A stretch of 64,000 nucleotides of DNA from Lysinibacillus_B sp031181585. GTDB taxonomy: Bacteria; Bacillota; Bacilli; Bacillales_A; Planococcaceae. The notes below the pieces were generated by a model. That model searched no databases, was not told the origin of the DNA, and saw only the letters and a program-made list of their open reading frames with translations. The stretch spans positions 3,286,001-3,350,000 of the forward strand of contig NZ_CP154840.1 in assembly GCF_047301505.1 (NCBI RefSeq), written 5' to 3'. Shown piece by piece: positions 58,425-64,000 of this stretch. Each line of letters begins with the position of its first letter. Positions within the stretch are counted from its first letter, which is position 1. A program made the position numbers and the translations under genes.

Positions 58425-59636
58425 TTAAAGAAATTTAAATTTACCCTTTTTCAATGTCAGCCCTACGCCGCCTACTAAGAATAGCGCACGGTCATCAACA
58501 ACTTTCTTAAGCGCAGAAGCTGTTTTACCAGTGAATTTACGTCCCATTGCATTACCTATTGCATCATCATGACCTAGAGAACACACAGCACCTTTGTCAT
58601 CATATACAAATGTCTCTGTATCTTCACCGTTCATTAAATGCTTGATGTTTTTTGCAATGTTTACCGCTTGTTGCATAGCGATTTGAGCAGTTGGCGGGTA
58701 TGGACGACCTGCTTCTTCATTCAGAAGGAATGCACAGTCACCTACTACAAATACATCATCAAAGCCTGGAGCACGCATGTCCTTACGAACAGCGATACGC
58801 GCACGATTTGACTCAATGCCTGAAGTTTCGATTAAGCTGTTTCCACGAACACCTGCAGCCCATACAACTGTACCAGCTTTAATAAATTCAAACTCATCTT
58901 CGCCCTTCTTAATCTTAACACCTTCTTGAGTAGCTTCAACAAGCGGTGTACCGATTGAGAATTCGATACCTTTTTTAGATAATTGCGTTTTTGCATATTC
59001 TACAAGTTGTGGATCAAATCCTGGCAGTACCATTGGAGCTGCTTCTACACATAGTACACGCACTTTTTCTTGTGGAATATCGAACTCTTTGCAAAGCTCA
59101 GGAATACGGTTGCCAAGCTCACCTAAAAACTCGATACCTGTGAAGCCTGCACCACCTACGATGATTGTCAATTTGCTATCGTCTTTTACTTCATCTAATG
59201 ACCATGAAGCGAATTGATATTCAATGTGTTCACGCACTTGACGAGCTGTGTTGATATTTGTTAAAGAAAGAGCGTATTCCTTTAATCCTGGAATACCGAA
59301 AGTTTCCCCTTCAAATCCAAGGCCAATGACTAAATAATCATATGTGAATTCGCCAGCAGAAGTTTCAACCTTTTTCTTGTTTACATCAAGACTTTCAACT
59401 GTTGCTTGTACAAAACGCACATTATTATTAATGACGCTAGAAATTGGGTAACGGGCCTTGTCCGGAGAAATTGTACCGGCACCTACCTCGTGTAACCAAG
59501 TTGTTTCATAGTGGTAATCATTTTTGTTAATTAAGATGATTTCCGCCACGTCCGCACTGATCATTTTTTGCAAATTAACAACGGTAGTCAATCCACCATA
59601 TCCTGCGCCTAATACTAAAATTGTCGGTCTTTTCAC
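58425..59636 (-). CDS. yumB: Type II NADH dehydrogenase
   Basis: 403 residues. Oxidises NADH and reduces menaquinone at the membrane without pumping protons. FAD site LVLGAGYGGL (residue 6 on), NAD site VGGAGFTGIEFLGEL (about 160) and the second FAD segment VFVVGDCAF (about 290), followed by PPTAQIAMQQ. The GTG of VKRPTIL is chosen, 11 nt after AAAGGGG; the longer frame has no ribosome site. B. subtilis has yumB in the same block. Confidence 0.93.
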   Translation of the reverse strand: MKRPTILVLGAGYGGLTTVVNLQKMISADVAEIILINKNDYHYETTWLHEVGAGTISPDKARYPISSVINNNVRFVQATVESLDVNKKKVETSAGEFTYDYLVIGLGFEGETFGIPGLKEYALSLTNINTARQVREHIEYQFASWSLDEVKDDSKLTIIVGGAGFTGIEFLGELGNRIPELCKEFDIPQEKVRVLCVEAAPMVLPGFDPQLVEYAKTQLSKKGIEFSIGTPLVEATQEGVKIKKGEDEFEFIKAGTVVWAAGVRGNSLIETSGIESNRARIAVRKDMRAPGFDDVFVVGDCAFLLNEEAGRPYPPTAQIAMQQAVNIAKNIKHLMNGEDTETFVYDDKGAVCSLGHDDAIGNAMGRKFTGKTASALKKVVDDRALFLVGGVGLTLKKGKFKFL

Positions 59637-59931
59637 TGAAATCAAAACCCCTTTAATTTTTTTGTACCAGCGCATGGCAAACAAAAAATGAAGTACAATT
59701 CTATACTTCAATAGTTTGTTACGCTAGGTCTACATATTTTCGACAAAAATACCTACATACTATATTAGCCCTTTTAGGTAGTAATTTCAACACTCTAAAT
59801 TCGTAGGCAGGAAAAATCGGAAATAAATCTCAGAAATGAGTATAGTGTTAGCGAAAGAAAGAAAACGTGTGCAATCTTGAGCACTGAAAAGCCGCTCATC
59901 TTTTAAAATAGGATGAGCGGCTTGCAGCAAT
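59637..59931. other. Intergenic stretch between yumB and the EAL gene
   Basis: Must hold the yumB promoter; no confident hexamers. The EAL-gene terminator is at its right. Nothing else seen. Confidence 0.5.
59886..59925 (-). terminator. Terminator of the EAL gene
   Basis: Perfect stem AAGCCGCTCATC / GATGAGCGGCTT (59889-59923) with U-rich tail on the minus strand. Confidence 0.9.
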
Positions 59932-61137
59932 TTAATTCACAATATTATGTTCATACAGGTAATCGTACGATATATCAATAAATAAATATTCATTATTTGG
60001 CAGGGCCATACTGAATGTACGTGTTAGTTCTCCTGTTTCGATATCCGAATAGGCATTAGAAAGGTCTGAAATCTGCTCTTGACGCATTTTCAGCAAGTTT
60101 TCTAGAAAATAAGGGCGCCAGCTCCAATTTTTTCGCAGTGCCTCTTTTTCCACTACCCATTGATCTTTTTTCCATCGAATGTTCGGAGTCGTTTGAAATC
60201 CTTCTCCATCACAAATGTAAAGTCTAAAAGCGTAATCCTGTAATTGATTGGCCAATTCTATAAGTTTATCAGCTTGTTTACTCGTTGGTATAACTGTTTC
60301 CACACTAGAAATAATTTTTCTCTCAAGCAGCTTTACTTCTTCCAGCTTATGCTTGATCAGCTTTTTTTCCGTTGCGATAAACTGCTCGCATTCATCACGG
60401 AACCGAGGCTTCAGCGTATCTCGGGGAACAAAATCTTTCGACGGTTTCTCAAGATATGCTCCTTTGTAATATCGTGCCCCATTTTTCCAGCCGTGCTGTA
60501 ATTGATAGATTGTATCCACTTTGCTCACCATCAAGGATGCCCCCATTTTCAGTGCCAATGCCCGCAGTGTAGTGAATACATAATTCTGATTGCCCCACTT
60601 ATTGTAGCTCAGCTGATCCACATCGATGCAAAGTACACTTGGCTCAAGCAATAATAATGAATCCAGATGACTATGAGCGCCAACATTAGATAAGGCTACC
60701 TTAACGCCGTAAGTTTGGATATATTTTATAAGGTGATGAAGTTGTTGTAAATCAGTAGCAAATAAATATTCGTTCATAACAAGGGTAATGTGATGAAGGT
60801 TCTCCTCAGTAACTAATTCCTTCAACAAAGAAAAATAACTTTCCCCAAAATCAATTGTTAACAGGTTAGGGTTACATGGGATATATAAATCAATGTGCTC
60901 GATTTCTCCTATAATTTTCTCGATTGCCTGACGAACGACTAGCTGTTCTACTTCTGCACGAATTTCCGCTGGTACGTCCTCGTTATATGTAAATGTTGCT
61001 ATATCGATTGCTGCTTCTCCCTCTACAATACGCCCGCTTACCTCGTAAGCAACGATACTATGTTCATCAGCACTATAGATTGGTTCAAAAAAAACCTCCA
61101 TTTGATCGAGCTTATCTAATACGTTCAAAACATCCAT
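59932..61137 (-). CDS. Degenerate EAL-domain protein (YkuI-like)
   Basis: 401 residues. EAL-like domain (about 1-240) plus a C-terminal sensor-like domain (about 290-400; KNWSWRPYFLENLLKMR, SDIETGELTRTFS), the architecture of B. subtilis YkuI. Compared with YkuI as I recall it, catalytic and metal positions are changed: EVL is EVS, the Asn-box is PCNPNLL, LEITE is LVMNE, VDN is LSN and KID is CID. So neither hydrolysis nor normal metal binding is expected, and c-di-GMP binding is uncertain. AAAGGGGG precedes the ATG. Soluble. Confidence 0.88.
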   Translation of the reverse strand: MDVLNVLDKLDQMEVFFEPIYSADEHSIVAYEVSGRIVEGEAAIDIATFTYNEDVPAEIRAEVEQLVVRQAIEKIIGEIEHIDLYIPCNPNLLTIDFGESYFSLLKELVTEENLHHITLVMNEYLFATDLQQLHHLIKYIQTYGVKVALSNVGAHSHLDSLLLLEPSVLCIDVDQLSYNKWGNQNYVFTTLRALALKMGASLMVSKVDTIYQLQHGWKNGARYYKGAYLEKPSKDFVPRDTLKPRFRDECEQFIATEKKLIKHKLEEVKLLERKIISSVETVIPTSKQADKLIELANQLQDYAFRLYICDGEGFQTTPNIRWKKDQWVVEKEALRKNWSWRPYFLENLLKMRQEQISDLSNAYSDIETGELTRTFSMALPNNEYLFIDISYDYLYEHNIVN

Positions 61138-61254
61138 AGGATTTGAACCCCCTTTAACATCTTACTTCCATCATAAAACAAATTGTCGACTAATTCAAAA
61201 AACGAATTCAAAACATAGTATTACGATAAGTTTTATACACTTAAATAAGTATAG

Positions 61255-61297
61255 AGAAAAGCCGCTTGAATAACAAGCCTTATTCAAGCGGCTTTTT
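61255..61297. terminator. Bidirectional terminator, yuzD side
   Basis: AAAAGCCGCTTGAATA / TATTCAAGCGGCTTTT around an 8-nt loop, A and T flanks on both sides. Ends yuzD on the minus strand. Confidence 0.9.
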
Positions 61298-61312
61298 ATC
61301 ATAGTGTGAGAA

Positions 61313-61639
61313 TCACTGTGCGCTGTATCCTGCTTTTTCTAATGCTTCATATACCGGCTTGATCTGCACATAACCTTCTCCGACTACTTCGTCGTTTACT
61401 AGAACAAGAGGATAAAAAAATTCATCCTCTTGAATTCGGCTGGCATAATCAATGTCACGCTCATTCTCAAGTGTTTCTTCAATGTTGATAAATCGGTATT
61501 CTACTTCCTGGTCAGGGAACTTTCGGGAAATTGCTGCTTGTAACCACTCGTATGTATCCTTAGAAGACGGTGCATTTACACAGCTGGCACATATAATGTC
61601 AGCCCCATATACTTCAACGATTGCTTTCGGTCCATTCAT
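61313..61639 (-). CDS. yuzD: Thioredoxin-fold disulfide protein YuzD
   Basis: 108 residues of the YuzD/DUF1462 family, with an N-terminal beta strand then CASC (Cys 17 and 20) as a redox or metal pair, and PLVLVNDEVVGEG near the end as in thioredoxin-like folds. Function unknown. Divergent from yutI by 85 bp, as in B. subtilis, suggesting a link to Fe-S or redox work. Confidence 0.9.
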   Translation of the reverse strand: MNGPKAIVEVYGADIICASCVNAPSSKDTYEWLQAAISRKFPDQEVEYRFINIEETLENERDIDYASRIQEDEFFYPLVLVNDEVVGEGYVQIKPVYEALEKAGYSAQ

Positions 61640-61724
61640 TTTTCTTCCGACCTTTCAGTATTTAAGTATTGGATTTTTTGTTTTCTTCACATTATAATGA
61701 TTTTAGTGAAAGGAGTCGAGTGAA

Positions 61725-61961
61725 ATGACAGATATCGAACAAAAAGAACAAGTACAAGAAGTTTTAGATAAATTACGTCCATTTTTACTACGCGATGGCG
61801 GTGACTGCGAATTAGTAGACATCGAAGACGGTGTTGTAAAATTACGTCTATTAGGCGCATGCGGCAGCTGCCCAAGTTCTACAATCACATTAAAAGCTGG
61901 TATTGAGCGCGCTCTTTTAGAAGAAGTACCAGGAATCGTTGAAGTAGAACAAGTATTTTAA
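61725..61961 (+). CDS. yutI: NifU-like Fe-S scaffold YutI
   Basis: 78 residues, a single NifU C-terminal domain with the cluster-binding pair CGSC (about 47-50) and LRPFLLRDGGDCELV at the start. Acts as a carrier for Fe-S clusters in known relatives. AAAGGAG lies 9 nt before the ATG; a TATAAT sits at 61693-61698. Confidence 0.95.
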   Translation: MTDIEQKEQVQEVLDKLRPFLLRDGGDCELVDIEDGVVKLRLLGACGSCPSSTITLKAGIERALLEEVPGIVEVEQVF

Positions 61962-61986
61962 TGATCGGCGCTGTGCCATACTAACA

Positions 61987-62028
61987 AGATAAAAGCGGCT
62001 TTCTTGCACTGTCAAGAAGCCGCTTTTA
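61987..62028. terminator. Bidirectional terminator between yutI and the DUF2225 gene
   Basis: AAAAGCGGCTTTCTTG / CAAGAAGCCGCTTTT with one bulged T; A and T runs on both sides. Confidence 0.9.
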
Positions 62029-62033
62029 ATTAT

Positions 62034-62729
62034 TTATTTTGTATTTTTTTCCTCACGATGAGCCCGTATTTCTTCCCAGCGTTCCTTCGCCATCTCTACT
62101 ACTTTGGCTTCACCACCCACCCGCTGGCTTTCAATCACTTTTGAAAAGAAACGTGTAGCGTTTTCTATATCATTCAGGCGACGGGATAATTCTGCTATCA
62201 TATACATAATACGTGCTGCCGACATTTGTGTACTTGCGTAATCTTCTGTAGAGAAGGACTCCATATATTGATCACGTGCAATTGCCATAAAACGCTTCTC
62301 CTGCATCTCATTGTGAAGAGAGCGGTAAAACCAAGCTACTCGAAGGGCAAGACCTGCCTTTGCTACATGCTTTTCTTTTTTGATATTCGCACATAATAAA
62401 GCAAGCTTATATACTTGAATTGCCTGAAAAACTGTACGTTCCTCTTTAAAATCATGCTGTACCCACTTATCCGTAATCTGGCTCTTGATCTCTTCCGCCG
62501 TTCCGGGAGCAAAATAACGTGAAAAATCCTCTGTAAATGAAAAACCGCAATGTTCACAAACAAAGACATTATAGTACATAGCTGGAACATCACCCTCTGC
62601 ATAAACGGGCATAAAGTCCGTATCTGTTTCTGAGACTTTGATGAATTTTGAACGAACTTTTAGTGTTGAAAAGTTCTTTTTACAATGCAGACATTCGACT
62701 TTCTTTTCATAGTAGGGTGAAATCTCCAT
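62034..62729 (-). CDS. DUF2225 zinc-ribbon protein
   Basis: 231 residues. Two CxxC pairs (CLHC at about 13 and CEHC at about 58) form a likely zinc ribbon, followed by an all-helical TPR-like C-terminal half. Fits DUF2225. Function unknown. GAAGGAATG precedes the ATG. Divergent from the HesB-like gene. Confidence 0.85.
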   Translation of the reverse strand: MEISPYYEKKVECLHCKKNFSTLKVRSKFIKVSETDTDFMPVYAEGDVPAMYYNVFVCEHCGFSFTEDFSRYFAPGTAEEIKSQITDKWVQHDFKEERTVFQAIQVYKLALLCANIKKEKHVAKAGLALRVAWFYRSLHNEMQEKRFMAIARDQYMESFSTEDYASTQMSAARIMYMIAELSRRLNDIENATRFFSKVIESQRVGGEAKVVEMAKERWEEIRAHREEKNTK

Positions 62730-62828
62730 CTTTTTTCATTCCTTCGCATAGATTAGTATTATGCCTATTATAACAATTTTTAGCATATAAGTATCAATTT
62801 TATTTGATTGATTTTCAAATCAGTTTTG

Positions 62829-62858
62829 TTGTCATAACGGAAACACAATTGATATGAT
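62829..62858 (+). promoter_or_regulatory. Promoter of the yutM-like gene
   Basis: -35 TTGTCA (62829-62834), 18-bp gap, -10 TATGAT (62853-62858). The -10 contains the upstream in-frame ATG at 62854, which rules that ATG out as the start. Confidence 0.75.
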
Positions 62859-62880
62859 AGAGGAAAGGAAGGTGACTGTG

Positions 62881-63255
62881 ATGACAAATGAAAAACAAGT
62901 AATCATTTTAACAGAGGCTGCGTCTTTCCAGATCAAGGAAATGATGAAACATAACGAAGAAGAAGGCTCATATTTACGCGTCGCAGTTCGCGGTGGCGGC
63001 TGCAGCGGTCTTTCATACGGCATGAATTTCGATAACAACAGAAGCGATGATGACTTTTCAGATGAACAATTCGGCCTGCAGATTATTGTAAGTAAAGAGG
63101 ATGCCGCTATTTTACAAGGGACGACAATCGATTATAAACAATCTCTGCTCGGCGGCGGTTTTACAATTGATAATCCAAATGCTATTGCTTCATGCGGATG
63201 TGGTACTTCATTCCGTGCTCCTCAACGCGAAGGTACACCCGAAGTATGTGATTAA
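62881..63255 (+). CDS. yutM: HesB/IscA-type Fe-S assembly protein (YutM-like)
   Basis: 124 residues with the three A-type carrier cysteines: GGGCSGLSYG (about 41) and CGCGTSF (about 105-107). Passes Fe-S clusters to targets in known relatives. ATG chosen behind GGAAAGGAAGG; the upstream ATG overlaps the promoter -10. Neighbours yutI, yuzD and yutJ agree with the B. subtilis block. Confidence 0.94.
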   Translation: MTNEKQVIILTEAASFQIKEMMKHNEEEGSYLRVAVRGGGCSGLSYGMNFDNNRSDDDFSDEQFGLQIIVSKEDAAILQGTTIDYKQSLLGGGFTIDNPNAIASCGCGTSFRAPQREGTPEVCD

Positions 63256-63339
63256 CAAGAAGAAAAGCACATTCTCAGCTGCTTACGCTGTCTAGAATGA
63301 TCAGCTATTCCCGTTTCACAAATGATTTGTTCTATACTA

Positions 63340-63382
63340 AAAAATGCTTTCAAGGAAAGGTCCTTGAAAGCATTTTTATTTT
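63340..63382. terminator. Bidirectional terminator between yutM and yutJ
   Basis: AAATGCTTTCAAGGA / TCCTTGAAAGCATTT (63342-63375), A and T flanks on both sides. Confidence 0.9.
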
Positions 63383-63392
63383 TATTGGTAAT

Positions 63393-64000
63393 TTAGTTGT
63401 CGTTTTGACGTTTGTACATCCAAAGCAGCCCCGATTTCATTAGGCGGGCAATGCGTCCTGTTACTGTTGTATCAGCAAGATGCACGAAGCCTTGTTTCTT
63501 GCCTAAAGAGCCCATAAAGCCTTTTAGCTTAATATCCGGCATCTTCTCCGGCAATGTCATACCGCTCCAGCGTGTTTTTAATACTTTCACTACACGTTCT
63601 GCCTGCTCTTCCGCAAGTTGTGCCGTTGGAGGCAGATCAGATGAAGCACAGTCACCTATTACATAGATATGCTCATCATCCGGTAAATTGAAATATTGAG
63701 TAACAATCGGGCGGCCAAATTTATCCTTCTCCGCCTCCATGTCACGAACAATCTTCACTGGCTGAACACCTGCTGTCCATACAATTGCATCTGCTTCGAT
63801 CACTTGGTCATGATTGTATAGGCGGTTCGGTTCTACACGTGTAATATTTGATTGTGCAATAACTTCTACGTTATGTTTCTCAAACCAGGATTTCACGTAG
63901 TTGCTCAGTTTTTCCGGGAAGTCGCGTAAAATGCGGTGGGAGCGGTCAAACAATTTAACTTTTAAATCTGAACGGCTTTCACGCAATTCGCTCGCAAGCT
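63393..64000 (-). CDS. yutJ: NADH dehydrogenase-like protein YutJ (5' end outside window)
   Basis: The C-terminal 202 residues of a type II NADH dehydrogenase-like flavoprotein; the reading frame stays open to the window edge (LASELRESRSD...). Visible are the second NAD half, VWTAGVQPV, the FAD segment YVIGDCASSDLPPTAQLAEEQ and a C-terminal membrane-associating tail LLWMYKRQ. It is a second family member 4 kb from yumB. Confidence 0.9.
   Translation of the reverse strand, partial: LASELRESRSDLKVKLFDRSHRILRDFPEKLSNYVKSWFEKHNVEVIAQSNITRVEPNRLYNHDQVIEADAIVWTAGVQPVKIVRDMEAEKDKFGRPIVTQYFNLPDDEHIYVIGDCASSDLPPTAQLAEEQAERVVKVLKTRWSGMTLPEKMPDIKLKGFMGSLGKKQGFVHLADTTVTGRIARLMKSGLLWMYKRQNDN

Overview
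The window looks like chromosomal DNA of a low-G+C, endospore-lineage Firmicute close to Bacillus, most likely Planococcaceae (Lysinibacillus/Solibacillus-like). The basis is gene content and gene order shared with Bacillus subtilis (metK/pckA, men cluster next to menA-yteA, yugE-patB, yuxJ-pbpD-mrpABCDEFG-yuiE-yuiD-yuiB-yumB-yuzD-yutI-yutM-yutJ), strong AGGAGG ribosome sites, frequent TTG/GTG starts and an S-box leader. The genus is inferred; no database was searched.

Layout: (1) 0-8.6 kb: S-box-controlled metK (-) divergent from pckA (+), then an esterase, two small genes, dps behind a Fur/PerR-type palindrome, yidD coupled to a tiny membrane ORF, a zinc-binding lipoprotein behind a Zur-like box, and a secreted transglutaminase-like protein. 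(2) 8.9-17.8 kb: menaquinone synthesis: menF-menD-menH-menB run as one overlapping unit ending in a terminator; a PAS-PAS-GGDEF gene separates it from menE; menC is absent; menA lies divergently. (3) 17.8-29.2 kb: yteA, a TipA-type MerR regulator, then two nearly identical arrays of 20 tRNA genes. The downstream array (in transcription order) has its own promoter and terminator and no rRNA; the other directly follows a complete 16S-23S-5S operon with tandem promoters. A decayed gene lies between the arrays. (4) 29.2-41.6 kb: transporters (DMT, MgtC/SapB-like, CDF, NSS, MFS) and amino-acid/carbon genes: iron alcohol dehydrogenase, glutamate dehydrogenase, a RocA paralogue that has lost its catalytic cysteine, yugI, yugE and patB. 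(5) 41.6-64 kb: cyclophilin, a second MFS transporter, the penicillin-binding protein pbpD, the complete seven-gene Mrp Na+/H+ antiporter operon, pepA, cstA with a leader able to hide its ribosome site, two type II NADH dehydrogenases (one cut by the window end), a degenerate EAL protein of the YkuI type and small Fe-S carrier genes.

Most of this is housekeeping DNA. I see no phage, CRISPR, restriction, toxin-antitoxin or biosynthetic island, and no insertion sequence. The most interesting points are the cysteine-less RocA paralogue, the doubled tRNA array with an rRNA-like promoter start sequence, the interruption of the men cluster by a c-di-GMP gene together with an inactive-looking EAL protein elsewhere in the window, the cstA leader hairpin, and several strong inverted repeats at promoters.
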